Below, in pieces: positions 36,218 through 45,984 of a stretch of DNA of 64,000 bases; within the stretch, counting starts at the first letter, position 1, and each line of letters begins with the position of its first letter. Under the pieces are notes generated by a model. The model was not told the origin of the DNA and did no database searches. It saw nothing but the letters and a program-made list of their open reading frames with translations. The translations under genes and the position numbers were made by a program. This DNA comes from Ketobacter alkanivorans (GTDB lineage: Bacteria; Pseudomonadota; Gammaproteobacteria; Pseudomonadales; Ketobacteraceae): assembly GCF_002863865.1 (NCBI RefSeq), contig NZ_CP022684.1:2633501-2697500 (forward strand). Direction: 5' to 3'.

Positions 36218-36465
36218 GGTGAGAATCCCTTTATCATTATCAGCGCCTGATTGATCAGGCAGTTTTTTCGCATACGGGAAACGGCAAAACACCAGCACAC
36301 TGGAATTCGCCTACATTTCACTATAGACCGATTTACCGTGGAGTGTTTTGCGCAATCTGACTAACAGTTTAGACAAGTTTGGCAAAAACCAACACAGCAA
36401 ATCCTGTATGATCATAATCTTAGCAACAATATCTATAGTTATACTAGAAAAGTGGCATTCTCAAG

Positions 36466-36978
36466 ATGGCAATACTGGATATTCTTGAATTTCCTGACCC
36501 TCGTCTGCGTACAAAGGCGAAGCCGGTCACAAAAGTAGACAACAACATACGCAAGCTGGCTGATGATATGTTGGAAACCATGTACCACGCCCCGGGCATT
36601 GGCCTGGCCGCCTCGCAGGTGAACGTGCACCAACGTATTGTGGTTATCGACGTCAGTGAAGAGAAAGATCAACCTTTGGTACTGATCAATCCTGAATTTG
36701 AGGTGATCTCCGGCGAACAGGATTTTGACGAAGGTTGTCTGTCGGTGCCCGGCTACTACGAAACCGTCACCCGCGCCGAAAAAATCCGTTTGAAAGCGCT
36801 GAACCGGGATGGCGAGCCCTTCGAAATGGAGTGCGATGGCATCCTGTCGGTGTGCGTACAGCATGAGCTGGATCACCTTGATGGCAAGCTGTTCGTGGAT
36901 CACATCTCCAAGCTGAAACGGGAGCGTATCCGCAAGAAGCTGGTGAAAGAACAGAAAGACAAGGTCAAGATCCGCTAA
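36466..36978 (+). CDS. def: Peptide deformylase
   Basis: A 170-residue enzyme, standard length. It removes the formyl group from the N-terminal methionine of new proteins. The three family motifs are intact: GIGLAASQV at 44-52, EGCLSVPG at 89-96 (metal ligand Cys91), and QHELDHLDG at 132-140 (His133, His137, catalytic Glu134). It is the first gene of def-fmt-rsmB. The ribosome site before the ATG is weak. The 248-base gap to the divergent LysM gene should hold both promoters. Confidence 0.98.
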   Translation: MAILDILEFPDPRLRTKAKPVTKVDNNIRKLADDMLETMYHAPGIGLAASQVNVHQRIVVIDVSEEKDQPLVLINPEFEVISGEQDFDEGCLSVPGYYETVTRAEKIRLKALNRDGEPFEMECDGILSVCVQHELDHLDGKLFVDHISKLKRERIRKKLVKEQKDKVKIR

Positions 36979-37061
36979 AGCGGGGCTCGGAACCGGGTTC
37001 GCTGACCCGCCCCACCGATATCAGCCATCATTTAAACCATCGCCAGCACAGGAACTCTGTC

Positions 37062-38009
37062 TTGAGTGCACCCCTGAAAGTCATTTTCGCCGGAACCCCC
37101 GAATTCGCGGCTGAAGTACTGCAATCCATATTGGGCTCGCACCATCAGGTGATTGCCTGCTACACCCAGCCCGACCGACCGGCTGGCCGCGGCCGCAAAC
37201 TCACCCCCAGCCCGGTTAAAGCATTAGCCCAAGAGCACAATATACCGGTCTACCAGCCCCTTAATTTCAAGCAGACCGAAGACGTAGAGCACCTCTCTGC
37301 CCTCAATGCTGACATCATGGTTGTGGTGGCTTACGGTCTGATCCTGCCAAAAGTGGTGCTGGATGCGCCACGCTTAGGCTGCATCAACGTCCACGCCTCC
37401 ATATTACCGCGCTGGCGTGGTGCGGCCCCGATCCAGCGCGCCATTGCCGCTGGCGACACCGAAAGCGGCGTCACCATCATGCAGATGGATGTTGGATTGG
37501 ACACCGGCGACATGCTGCTGAAAGCGCGCACCCCCATCAGCCCCGACGACACCGGCGGCAGCCTGCATGATCGTCTGGCCCGGATCGGAGCCACCTCCAT
37601 ACTTGAAGCGCTGGACAGCCTGGCTGCCGGCACCGCCACCGCAGAACCGCAGGATAACAACCTGGCTACCTACGCCCACAAGCTCAGCAAAGAGGAGGGC
37701 AAACTGGACTGGCAGCGGACCGCCCAAGAGCTGAACGATCTGGTACGCGCCTTCAACCCCTGGCCGGTTACCCACACCCAGCTGGACGACAACATCATCC
37801 GGGTATGGCAAGCCAGCCTGGCGGATCAGGGCAGCAGCGCCGAGCCGGGCACCCTCGTCGCCGTGCACAAAGACAGTCTGGATGTAGCCACCGGCAGCGG
37901 CGTATTGCGCCTGCACCAGTTGCAACTGCCGGGTGGCAAACGCCTACCAGTAGCCGCCATCCTCAATTCCAAAGCGGACTGGTTCAACATCGGGAAGCGC
38001 TTCCTTTGA
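37062..38009 (+). CDS. fmt: Methionyl-tRNA formyltransferase
   Basis: A 315-residue enzyme that formylates initiator methionyl-tRNA using 10-formyl-THF. The start is TTG at 37062 with AGGA upstream, fitting the family N-terminus ([15 protein letters not shown]). [18 protein letters not shown] holds the catalytic and folate-binding residues (N-x-H-x-S-L-L-P variant), followed by [13 protein letters not shown] [16 protein letters not shown]. The C-terminal tRNA-binding domain starts near residue 205. Its TGA overlaps the TTG start of rsmB. Confidence 0.97.
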   Translation: MSAPLKVIFAGTPEFAAEVLQSILGSHHQVIACYTQPDRPAGRGRKLTPSPVKALAQEHNIPVYQPLNFKQTEDVEHLSALNADIMVVVAYGLILPKVVLDAPRLGCINVHASILPRWRGAAPIQRAIAAGDTESGVTIMQMDVGLDTGDMLLKARTPISPDDTGGSLHDRLARIGATSILEALDSLAAGTATAEPQDNNLATYAHKLSKEEGKLDWQRTAQELNDLVRAFNPWPVTHTQLDDNIIRVWQASLADQGSSAEPGTLVAVHKDSLDVATGSGVLRLHQLQLPGGKRLPVAAILNSKADWFNIGKRFL

Positions 38010-39382
38010 GCCAGCGCCCCTATTCGCAGCCAGACCCGAGCAGTCTGAACACCCGTGCCCGTGCGGCCCAAATCCTGGAGCAAGTTTTGCCGCTGAACCG
38101 GCAGAACCTGCAGCTGCGCTCACTGTCTGATCTGATGCCGAAAGTGGCAGAGGAAGACAAGGACAAAGGTCTGCTGCAGGAGATCTGCTTCGGTGTCTGC
38201 CGCTGGTATATCCGACTGGACAAACTGGCCGCTCCCTTAATCCGCCAGCCCTTCAAACCCAAAGACGCCGACCTGCACGCCCTGCTTTTAATCGGCCTGT
38301 ATCAAATGTTCTACCTGCGCATTCCCGATCATGCCGCCATATCCCAAACCGTCGAGGCCTGTCGCCAGCTGAATAAAGACTGGGCAGTAAAAGTCATCAA
38401 CGGCATGCTGCGTCGCGCCCAACGCGATAAAGCACTACTGGAAACCAGCTTGCCCGACAGCAGCTCCATCCAAACGGCGCACCCCAAGTGGCTAATGGAT
38501 GCGGTAACAGCGGCTTGGCCAGAACAAGCCAACGCCATCTTTAAAGCCAACAATGAACCAGGCCCCATGTGTCTGCGGGTAAACTGCCTGCACAACAGTC
38601 GCGATGACTATATGGCCCGACTCAAAGAGCGCGGCATCGGTGCCCGTATCGGTCAATTGGCAGCCAGCGCACTCTATTTAGAGAAACCCTGTGATGTCGA
38701 CGAACTGCCCGGCTTTCGTGAAGGCTGGGTTTCGGTGCAGGATGAAGCGGCCCAACTGAGCGCCTTTCTGCTTGACCCGCAACCGGGGGAGCGCATCCTA
38801 GATACCTGCGCAGCGCCCGGCGGCAAAACCTGCCATTTGCTGGAACAACAACCCGCCCTGGCCGAAGTAGTGGCACTGGATATGGACGGCCAGCGGCTGC
38901 AGCGGGTACAGGAGAACCTGGATCGCCTGCATCTGAATGCCAACCTCGTTCACGCCAGCCTGGAACAGTACGCACAGGATCATCCGCAATCACGTTTTGA
39001 TCGAATTTTGCTGGATGCACCCTGTTCTGCCACCGGTGTTATCCGCCGCCACCCGGACATCAAATGGCTGCGCAAGCGTTCCGACATTGGCAAACTGGCG
39101 GACACTCAGCAACACCTGCTGCAAATTGCGTTTTCTTTACTGAAACCCGGCGGTACCCTGCTGTACGCCACCTGCTCCATACTGCCCCAGGAAAACAGCC
39201 GGGTAGTGCACCAGTTCCTGCAACACCAGCGTCATGCAAAGGCCCAAACCATCGCGGCAGAGTGGGGCATCGGCCACGATTGCGGCCGCCAATTGTTTCC
39301 CACCATTAACGGCCACGATGGATTTTATTACTGCGCCATCAAACAGAAACCCGTGCAACATGACGACACACAAGCGCAATGA
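38006..39382 (+). CDS. rsmB: 16S rRNA (cytosine-967-C5)-methyltransferase
   Basis: The open frame extends far upstream inside fmt, but the real start is most likely the TTG at 38006, which overlaps the fmt stop (TTGA) and has GGAAG about nine bases before it. This gives 458 residues, near the family length. An N-terminal NusB-like RNA-binding domain spans about 10-140. The SAM domain contains [16 protein letters not shown]. The two catalytic cysteines lie in [21 protein letters not shown] and [13 protein letters not shown]. It methylates C967 of 16S rRNA. Coupled translation from fmt is likely. Confidence 0.95.
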   Translation: MSQRPYSQPDPSSLNTRARAAQILEQVLPLNRQNLQLRSLSDLMPKVAEEDKDKGLLQEICFGVCRWYIRLDKLAAPLIRQPFKPKDADLHALLLIGLYQMFYLRIPDHAAISQTVEACRQLNKDWAVKVINGMLRRAQRDKALLETSLPDSSSIQTAHPKWLMDAVTAAWPEQANAIFKANNEPGPMCLRVNCLHNSRDDYMARLKERGIGARIGQLAASALYLEKPCDVDELPGFREGWVSVQDEAAQLSAFLLDPQPGERILDTCAAPGGKTCHLLEQQPALAEVVALDMDGQRLQRVQENLDRLHLNANLVHASLEQYAQDHPQSRFDRILLDAPCSATGVIRRHPDIKWLRKRSDIGKLADTQQHLLQIAFSLLKPGGTLLYATCSILPQENSRVVHQFLQHQRHAKAQTIAAEWGIGHDCGRQLFPTINGHDGFYYCAIKQKPVQHDDTQAQ

Positions 39383-39453
39383 ACGCGCAACGACTATCGT
39401 GATAGGATGAGAGCCCTGTTCGTGAACCTGAAAAGACAAAGCGAAACTGCAGC

Positions 39454-40830
39454 ATGAAAATCATCATTCTGGGTGCAGGCCAAGTTGGCGGCACACTGGC
39501 AGCCAACCTGGCCAGTGAGCATAATGACATTACCGTAGTAGACACCGACTCCGAGCGACTACAAGAGCTGCAGGATCGTTACGACATTCGTACCGTATCC
39601 GGCATGGCCTCCTATCCCACCGTACTGCGCCAGGCCGGTGCCGACGACGCCGACATGCTCATTGCCGTCACCAACTCCGACGAAATCAACATGGTAGCGT
39701 GTCAGGTTGCCTATTCATTGCACCGCACCCCCACCAAAATCGCCCGGGTGCGTTCCGCCAGTTATCTGGCCAAAAGCAAAGGTCTGTTCGGCAACGAAGC
39801 CTTCCCCATTGATGTCATCATCTCGCCGGAGCAGGTGGTCACCAACCACATCACCCGTCTGATCGAGCACCCCGGCGCATTGCAGGTGCTGGACTTTGCC
39901 GAGGGCAAACTGCAATTGGTTGCGGTGAAAGCCTACTTCAACGGGCCACTGGTGGGCCGTGAACTGCGCTACCTGCGCCAGCACATGCCCGCAGTAGACA
40001 CCCGCGTTGCTGCCATATTCCGCCGCGATCGCCCCATTATCCCCGAAGGTACCACCATCATCGAAGCCGATGACGAAGTCTTCTTCATCGCCGCCAAAAA
40101 CCACATTCGGGCGGTGATGAGCGAGCTGCGCGGGCTGGAACACAACTACAAAAAAATCATCATCGCCGGGGGTGGCAACATCGGCGAACGCTTGTGCGAG
40201 GCACTGGAAAGCCGCTATCAGGTTAAGATCATCGAACGCAACCCGGAACGCTGCGGTTTTCTCGCCGAGAAACTCAACAAAACCATCGTTATCCGCGGCA
40301 ACGCCTCCGATCAGGATCTGCTGCTGGAAGAAAGCGTAGAAGACACCGACATCTTCATCGCCGTGACCAACGACGATGAGGCCAACATCATGTCCTCCAT
40401 GCTGGCCAAACGCCTGGGTGCGCGCAAAGTGATGGCATTGATCAACAACCCCGCCTACGTGGATCTGGTGCAGGGCGGCGACATCGACATCGCCATCTCA
40501 CCCCAGCAGGCCACCATCGGCAGCTTGCTGACCCATGTGCGGCGAGGGGATGTGGCCAATGTACATTCCTTGCGGCGCGGCGCGGCCGAGGCCATCGAAG
40601 CCATCGCCCACGGAGATGAGAAATCCTCCAAGGTAGTGGGTAAGGCCATTGGTGACATCGACTTGCCGGAGGGCACCACTATCGGTGCTATCGTGCGCAA
40701 GGATCAGGTGCTGATTGCCCACGACGATATCGTGGTGGAGTCCGATGATCACGTGGTGTTGTTCCTGATCGACAAGCGCCGCATTCAGGATGTCGAGCGC
40801 CTGTTCCAGGTGGGAATCACCTTCTTCTAA
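39454..40830 (+). CDS. trkA: Trk potassium uptake regulatory subunit TrkA
   Basis: A 458-residue cytoplasmic protein made of two RCK units. Each has a Rossmann nucleotide-binding part: [13 protein letters not shown] at residues 6-18 and [13 protein letters not shown] at about 239-251. Each is followed by an RCK-C domain ([26 protein letters not shown]). It binds NAD(H)/ATP and gates the TrkH channel. It lies 71 bases after rsmB and 12 bases before trkH. The order rsmB-trkA is conserved in pseudomonads. Confidence 0.98.
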   Translation: MKIIILGAGQVGGTLAANLASEHNDITVVDTDSERLQELQDRYDIRTVSGMASYPTVLRQAGADDADMLIAVTNSDEINMVACQVAYSLHRTPTKIARVRSASYLAKSKGLFGNEAFPIDVIISPEQVVTNHITRLIEHPGALQVLDFAEGKLQLVAVKAYFNGPLVGRELRYLRQHMPAVDTRVAAIFRRDRPIIPEGTTIIEADDEVFFIAAKNHIRAVMSELRGLEHNYKKIIIAGGGNIGERLCEALESRYQVKIIERNPERCGFLAEKLNKTIVIRGNASDQDLLLEESVEDTDIFIAVTNDDEANIMSSMLAKRLGARKVMALINNPAYVDLVQGGDIDIAISPQQATIGSLLTHVRRGDVANVHSLRRGAAEAIEAIAHGDEKSSKVVGKAIGDIDLPEGTTIGAIVRKDQVLIAHDDIVVESDDHVVLFLIDKRRIQDVERLFQVGITFF

Positions 40831-40842
40831 TTTGGAGCCTGT

Positions 40843-42294
40843 ATGCATCCCGCTGTCATACTTCGCATTCTTGGCCTGCTGTTGATGGTGTACAGCAGCA
40901 CCATGCTGATTCCGGCAATGGTGGCACTGATCTATGATGATGGCGGTGAAAGACAGTTCTTTTTCGCCTTTGCCATTACCCTGATCTCGGGCCTGCTGTG
41001 CTGGCTACCGGTGCAAAATCGCAAACAGGATCTGCGAGTACGAGACGGCTTTGTGGTGGTCGTGCTGTTCTGGACGGTGCTGGGGTGTTACGGCGCCATA
41101 CCCTTTATGTTAGGCAACGAACCGCATATGGACGTGGCTGATGCCGTGTTCGAATCCATTTCCGGGCTGACCACCACCGGCGCCACCGTGATCAGCGACA
41201 TCGACAACCTGCCCAAGTCGATCCTGTTTTACCGCCAACAAATGCAGTGGCTGGGCGGCATGGGGATCATCGTACTGGCGGTGGCTATTTTACCCATGCT
41301 GGGCATTGGGGGCATGCAGCTTTACCGTGCCGAAGCCCCAGGCCCGGTAAAGGATAACAAGCTCACCCCCCGCATTACCGAAACCGCCAAAGCCCTGTGG
41401 TACATCTATGTATCCCTAACCATCACCTGCGCCCTGGCGTATTGGATGTGCGGCATGGACCTGTTCGACGCCATCAGCCACAGCTTTTCCACCGTGGCCA
41501 TCGGTGGGTTTTCAACCCACAATGAGAGCATTGGCTACTTCGATAGCGCCGCCATCGAACTGATTACCGTGCTCTTCATGCTGTTGGCGGGTATCAACTT
41601 TGGCCTGCACTTTGTTGCCTGGCGCCGCCGCAGTATCAGCTCCTACTTTACCGACCCCGAGTTTCGCTTTTACATCACCATCCTGTTCAGCATCAGCGTA
41701 TTGGTATTCTTCGGCCTGATGATCGCCAATGATTACGATGACCCTCTCCTGGCCGCCCGTCATGCCCTGTTTGAATCCGTCTCCATCGGCACCACCACTG
41801 GTTACGCCGTGGCCGATTTTTCTGCCTGGCATCCGATGCTGGCCACTGCCCTGATCATGGGCAGCTTTGTCGGTGCCTGTGCCGGTTCAACCGGAGGCGG
41901 TATCAAGGCCATTCGTGTTTTTCTTATGTTTAAACAAGGTTTAAGAGAAATTCGCCGCCTGATTCACCCCAACGCCGTAATGATTATCAAGCTCTCCAAT
42001 AAAGCCGTGCCTGATCGGGTCATCGAAGCTGTATGGGGGTTTTTCGGCATTTACCTGATCAGCTTTTGCGTGCTGTTTCTGGCCATGTTGGCCACCGGTA
42101 TGGATTTCATCACCGGCTTCTCGGCCGTGGCTGCCTGCCTCAATAACCTCGGCCCGGGCATAGGGGATGTCGCGCTTCACTATGGTGAGATCAGCGATAC
42201 CGCAAAATGGATTCTGTGTTTCGCCATGTTATTGGGCCGATTGGAGATCTTTACCCTGCTGGTACTCTTCACCCCCATGTTCTGGCGCCACTGA
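40843..42294 (+). CDS. trkH: Trk potassium uptake channel TrkH
   Basis: A 483-residue inner-membrane protein with four M1-P-M2-type repeats. Selectivity-filter segments are visible in order: SGLTTTGATV, FSTVAIGGFSTHN, VSIGTTTGYAVADF and LNNLGPGIGDV. GGMGIIVLAVAILPMLGIGG and GACAGSTGGGIKAIR are strongly conserved. It imports K+ with TrkA as its regulatory ring. A clear ribosome site (TTTGGAGCC) precedes the ATG, and it follows trkA in one operon. Confidence 0.98.
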   Translation: MHPAVILRILGLLLMVYSSTMLIPAMVALIYDDGGERQFFFAFAITLISGLLCWLPVQNRKQDLRVRDGFVVVVLFWTVLGCYGAIPFMLGNEPHMDVADAVFESISGLTTTGATVISDIDNLPKSILFYRQQMQWLGGMGIIVLAVAILPMLGIGGMQLYRAEAPGPVKDNKLTPRITETAKALWYIYVSLTITCALAYWMCGMDLFDAISHSFSTVAIGGFSTHNESIGYFDSAAIELITVLFMLLAGINFGLHFVAWRRRSISSYFTDPEFRFYITILFSISVLVFFGLMIANDYDDPLLAARHALFESVSIGTTTGYAVADFSAWHPMLATALIMGSFVGACAGSTGGGIKAIRVFLMFKQGLREIRRLIHPNAVMIIKLSNKAVPDRVIEAVWGFFGIYLISFCVLFLAMLATGMDFITGFSAVAACLNNLGPGIGDVALHYGEISDTAKWILCFAMLLGRLEIFTLLVLFTPMFWRH

Positions 42295-42432
42295 TTTCAC
42301 GGTTCAATCCAGCACTTGCGATCGTATATAAACTAAATTTTGTTAATTTTTGCCTTTTAAGATCATTTCTCATTTCAATATTGGTTTTGTGGCTATACTC
42401 AAAACTCAATTTACTGAGAACTATCATCGGCT

Positions 42433-43425
42433 ATGTTCAATCGTGACGAATGGATTCTTGAACAACAGAATCCGATGATTTCCCTGAAAAAATGGCAAAC
42501 CACCGTAGATCTCGTCGCAAAGCTATACGAGTCACCCGCGGTGTTTATCATGCAAGCCACTTCCCAAGGCTACCAGGTTGTCGTCGGCAGCAGCAGTCCA
42601 ACTAATCCCTGCAAATCAGGGGATAAGTTCCCCAAAGATGCATGCTTGTTTTGTACTGAGGTCATCAAAAACGCTGGCCCACTTTACCTCAATCACGCCA
42701 CCAGCATGCCCGAATGGCAGGGTAATTTATTGGTGAAAGAAAGCCGCGTGAACTCTTTTCTGGGAGTGCCGATTTATTGGCCGGATGGATCCTGTTTCGG
42801 CACCATTGCCGTACTGGATTTTGCCGTCACCCATTACAACCGTACTTTTCAGGAACTGCTATGGCAGTTTCGTGATCTGGTAGAAGGGGATCTGCTGCTC
42901 AACAGTCAGTTTTTGCAGCTGCTGGAACTGTCCACCAAGGATGATCTGTCCCGCTTGTTAAATCGCCGGGGCTTTTTTATTCAAGCAGAAAAACATGTGC
43001 GTCTGGCACAACGCTTGGGGCACAGTGTCGGAATACTGTACCTCGACCTGGATAATCTCAAACAAATCAATGATCAGTTCGGACATCGCCTGGGGGATCG
43101 AGCCATCACGGCACTGGCCTCCGCCGTACACAATGTATTGCGCGACAGTGATGTGGCTGGGCGCGTAGGCGGTGATGAATTCGTCGTCGTGATGATGACC
43201 GCCGATGATCAGGCCCTGCCGAAAACCGCCGCCAGAATCAGAGCCGAGCTGAAAAACCTCTGCACCGGCGAATTACAGCATCTCAATCTGAGCGTCAGTA
43301 TCGGATCACATTTGTTTCCAGCCAGCGAACTCACCGGAATCGACCGCATGGTATCGATCGTGGATGAGCGCATGTACGAAGATAAGCAACACAATCACGC
43401 CCGAGCCCATCAAGACGCAGGCTGA
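42433..43425 (+). CDS. GAF-GGDEF diguanylate cyclase
   Basis: A 330-residue soluble protein. A GAF-like sensor domain covers about residues 10-155 (CLFCTEVIKNAGPLYLNHA, SFLGVPIYWPDGSCFGTIAVLD). A GGDEF domain covers about 165-325 with intact RVGGDEF and a correctly placed RxxD inhibitory site (RDSDVAGRVGGDEF). It should make cyclic-di-GMP and be feedback-inhibited. It is a single gene after trkH with its own 138-base upstream gap and a hairpin downstream. Confidence 0.94.
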   Translation: MFNRDEWILEQQNPMISLKKWQTTVDLVAKLYESPAVFIMQATSQGYQVVVGSSSPTNPCKSGDKFPKDACLFCTEVIKNAGPLYLNHATSMPEWQGNLLVKESRVNSFLGVPIYWPDGSCFGTIAVLDFAVTHYNRTFQELLWQFRDLVEGDLLLNSQFLQLLELSTKDDLSRLLNRRGFFIQAEKHVRLAQRLGHSVGILYLDLDNLKQINDQFGHRLGDRAITALASAVHNVLRDSDVAGRVGGDEFVVVMMTADDQALPKTAARIRAELKNLCTGELQHLNLSVSIGSHLFPASELTGIDRMVSIVDERMYEDKQHNHARAHQDAG

Positions 43426-43474
43426 CACCCCCGCATAGTTGACACAACTTCAGCCTCTAACAGCACACTCAATG

Positions 43475-43498
43475 AAAAGCCCCCTCCACAGGGCTTTT
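43475..43498 (+). terminator. Terminator of the GAF-GGDEF gene
   Basis: AAAAGCCC and GGGCTTTT form an 8-bp stem with an eight-base loop, ending in TTTTCCTCG, 50 bases after the stop. Confidence 0.8.
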
Positions 43499-43523
43499 CC
43501 TCGTTTGGCACTGGATTAACACA

Positions 43524-43550
43524 TGTCACCTGAGTGAATGGACGTGTCAC
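43524..43550 (+). repeat. Two direct TGTCAC repeats, possible activator sites
   Basis: TGTCAC occurs at 43524-43529 and again at 43545-43550. The copies are 21 bases apart, two helical turns, on one DNA face. They lie about 60 bases upstream of the possible sigma-54 promoter. The rest of this 332-base gap holds no gene. Confidence 0.3.
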
Positions 43551-43608
43551 TTTCGCCCCAATCCCTCGCTGACTGGAAAATATCTATATATAGCAGTATG
43601 TTATACAG

Positions 43609-43625
43609 TTGGCACGACTCTTGAT
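43609..43625 (+). promoter_or_regulatory. Possible sigma-54 promoter for the C58 protease gene
   Basis: TTGGCACG, four bases, then TTGAT closely matches the sigma-54 consensus TTGGCACG-N4-TTGC(A/T). The -24 half is perfect; the -12 half has A where C is nearly invariant. It is the only good match I noticed, 133 bases before the start codon. A small hairpin (GACCT/AGGTC, 43722-43737) lies in the proposed leader. Confidence 0.4.
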
Positions 43626-43757
43626 TAACTCAAGTTACAGTTATTTGGATGTAATAAAAACAACTCGGATGTTTCTTTTAGAGGAACGCCCGATATTAAG
43701 GTGAATCATTCTTAAATCAGCGACCTAATAACAGGTCATATTATCGAGGAGGCTGTC

Positions 43758-44420
43758 ATGCCATCGTCCGAAAAACGCGCTCTCATTGAAAGAGTCGCAA
43801 CGCTTTGTGGTGGTTCTCACAGCAAGTTTAACCAGAGCTGGAGCGATATCAAACAGCAGCGGCAGATGCAGGGCTTTTACAACGATAAGTCACAGAATCT
43901 GCATGATGCGACCTATGTCGGAGGCATGTGTCATCCTATGTCTTTGTACTGGTTGGCCCTGCGTGAGAAAGGTGAAAAGAGTCTGTTTGAGTGGCTCAAA
44001 CCCGGCGGCGTCTGGGATAAAGGGGCAATCAATGTGTTAGTCGTCAAAACGGCGATGTACAAAAACAACAAGAACAATTTTGTTTCAAGCGCCACCCATA
44101 AAGACTTCGATGACCAATTCTTCAAGCACTATGGACTGAATCGCTATGGCGCACCGTTGGAAGGCATGAGCAATGTGCTCTCCTACATTGATAGAAAATC
44201 CGCTGGCTACCATATGATTAGTTTGAGCGGCCCCACCAGTGGTCATGCTGTGGCCGCGCATGTCCAGCCCGGCGGTGAATCGGCATTTTTCGATCCAAAT
44301 TACGGTGAATATTCCTTCCCAAACCCGCAGTTTCTGGGCTCATTCATGAAGGGCTTTATGAAACACTCAGGTTATGAAGCCAAGTATACCGTCAGACAAA
44401 AAATCGAAACCTTTCGTTAG
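43758..44420 (+). CDS. YopT-like (peptidase C58) cysteine protease
   Basis: A 220-residue protein with a strong ribosome site (GAGGAGG). The sequence fits the papain-like C58 fold of YopT/AvrPphB. GGMCHPMSLYWL gives a nucleophile at Cys58, SGHAVAAHV gives His163, and AFFDPNYGEYSF gives Asp179, with the spacing usual for the family. There is no signal peptide, membrane helix or other domain, so it is a bare protease domain. YopT-type proteins are usually injected effectors or domains of larger toxins. No secretion, chaperone or immunity gene adjoins: a diguanylate cyclase lies upstream and an SDR gene is convergent downstream. Host target unknown. Family call is good; effector role is inference. 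Confidence 0.78.
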   Translation: MPSSEKRALIERVATLCGGSHSKFNQSWSDIKQQRQMQGFYNDKSQNLHDATYVGGMCHPMSLYWLALREKGEKSLFEWLKPGGVWDKGAINVLVVKTAMYKNNKNNFVSSATHKDFDDQFFKHYGLNRYGAPLEGMSNVLSYIDRKSAGYHMISLSGPTSGHAVAAHVQPGGESAFFDPNYGEYSFPNPQFLGSFMKGFMKHSGYEAKYTVRQKIETFR

Positions 44421-44450
44421 CGCGATTGGATAGCTAAGACAAGAAGCATT

Positions 44451-44487
44451 ACGTCGGGGTGCATCAAAAAGCCGTACACCCCGGCGT
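44451..44487. terminator. Bidirectional terminator
   Basis: ACGTCGGGGTG pairs with CACCCCGGCGT (one G-T pair) around a 15-base loop. It sits between the convergent C58 protease and SDR genes. Confidence 0.7.
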
Positions 44488-44508
44488 CCACATCAATACA
44501 CAAACCCG

Positions 44509-45297
44509 CTAAATAATATCCGGCGACTTCACTGCTGTACCACCATCCAGCGCAATCACATTGCCCGTCACATAAGCCCCTGCCATGGACGTTAAGAACA
44601 CCGCCAGACCTTCCATATCCTGCGGCTCTCCCAAGCGGCCCAGGGGGACTGCCTGCCGTTGCGCGTTCGCCGTCGCTTCATCCTGCAATACAAACTTGGT
44701 CATACGACTGGGAAACACACCTGGGGCAATGGCGTTGACAGTGATATGGCGCGCAGCCAATTCGTTAGCCAGTATTTTGGTAAGATGGTTCAGCGCTGCT
44801 TTGCTGGGGCCATAGGCGTATGCCTGCATGCTGCCCGTTAATTGGCCTGCAACCGAGGTAATATTAATCACCCGCGCCGGATCGGCTGCCGAGGCGGCAG
44901 CCTCCAGCAACGGCAGACTTTTCTGGGTCATAACAAACGCGGATTTTACATTCAGGTTCTGAATCTTGTCCCAGGCACTGCCGGGGTATTCTTCCAACGG
45001 CGCGCCCCAGGTCACACCGGCATTGTTCACCAGAATGCTGAGCTTGCCTTCCCGCTGCTGGATCTCATTCACCAGATCAACGCAACCCTTCTCCGTAGAC
45101 AGATCGGCAGGAATACCAATACATGTGCCCAGCTTGGACAGCGCCTCTGCGGTTTTAGCGCAGGCTTCGGCCTTGCGGGATGCCACATACACTTTGGCTC
45201 CGTGCTTAACCAGGCCTTCGGCAATCATGTAACCAATACCGCTGGTGCCGCCGGTCACCAGAGCAATTTTGTTTGCGATGGAAAATAGTGAACTCAT
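44509..45297 (-). CDS. Short-chain dehydrogenase/reductase
   Basis: I start at the ATG at 45297 with GAGAGGAT upstream, giving 262 residues. Classical SDR features are present: TGGTSGIG at 15-22 (NAD(P) binding), NNAG at 91-94, Ser148, and YGPSK with Tyr162/Lys166. It is an NAD(P)-dependent oxidoreductase; the substrate is unknown. It is the third gene of the acyl-CoA dehydrogenase-GntR-SDR operon, so a role in oxidising a hydroxyacyl or alcohol intermediate is plausible. Confidence 0.92.
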   Translation of the reverse strand: MSSLFSIANKIALVTGGTSGIGYMIAEGLVKHGAKVYVASRKAEACAKTAEALSKLGTCIGIPADLSTEKGCVDLVNEIQQREGKLSILVNNAGVTWGAPLEEYPGSAWDKIQNLNVKSAFVMTQKSLPLLEAAASAADPARVINITSVAGQLTGSMQAYAYGPSKAALNHLTKILANELAARHITVNAIAPGVFPSRMTKFVLQDEATANAQRQAVPLGRLGEPQDMEGLAVFLTSMAGAYVTGNVIALDGGTAVKSPDII

Positions 45298-45315
45298 GCT
45301 TATCCTCTCCAATCT

Positions 45316-45984
45316 TTAATCTTGGTAGTTCTTTTTCAGAATGTCCGCTGCATGCATCACATGCTCCTGCATCATGAAGTCCGCGCGCTCCGGTTGCCGG
45401 TTTTTCATGGCATCGTAAATCACCTGATGATGATCATGGGCACGCTGAAACTCCCGCAGGCTGTACCAGCGAAACGAACCGTTAAATACAATGGGAATAT
45501 TCCGTGACTGTCTGGCAAATCGCACCAGCAGATCGTTGTGGGTTTCCAATAGAATGGCCAGGTGGAAATCTTTATTCATTTCACGCCATTCATCAAACTC
45601 ACCACGATCCAATTGGCCACTTTGCAGCAGCTGATCGCCTTGTCGCAGTGTCTTTAACAATGCTTGATCCAGTGACTCCGACAAGCCACGCTCTGCAATC
45701 AAACGACAGCCCAGCCCTTCCAGCACAGAACGCACTCGAAACGCGCTGACGATATCCTCCACCGAAAAATGGCGCACTGAATAGCCACAGTTCGGCGCGT
45801 AATCCAACAGGCCATCCTTGGCCAATACCCGCAGGGCTTCGCGGATCGGTGTCCGCGAAACCTGCATTCGCTCTGCCAACGCGGTTTCCTGCAGGCGAGT
45901 GCGGGGCGGGAACTCACCCTGCAACAACAACTCACGCAACGTTTCGGTGACATTCAGCGAACGGGTGGACTTGGGCACAGTCAT
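45316..45984 (-). CDS. GntR-family regulator (FCD type)
   Basis: A 222-residue regulator. The N-terminal winged helix (about 10-75) has the GntR pattern LQETALAERMQVSRTPIREAL. A helical FCD ligand-binding domain (about 85-215) contains FHLAILLETHNDLLVRF with metal- or ligand-binding histidines. Its ATG overlaps the stop of the upstream acyl-CoA dehydrogenase (TAATG), and the SDR gene follows after an 18-base gap. It probably controls its own operon through the palindrome at 47175-47186. Confidence 0.93.
   Translation of the reverse strand: MTVPKSTRSLNVTETLRELLLQGEFPPRTRLQETALAERMQVSRTPIREALRVLAKDGLLDYAPNCGYSVRHFSVEDIVSAFRVRSVLEGLGCRLIAERGLSESLDQALLKTLRQGDQLLQSGQLDRGEFDEWREMNKDFHLAILLETHNDLLVRFARQSRNIPIVFNGSFRWYSLREFQRAHDHHQVIYDAMKNRQPERADFMMQEHVMHAADILKKNYQD

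Noticed and set aside
37805..38005. Long N-terminal extension of rsmB
   Set aside because: It is a shadow of fmt in another frame; the family start matches the TTG at 38006.
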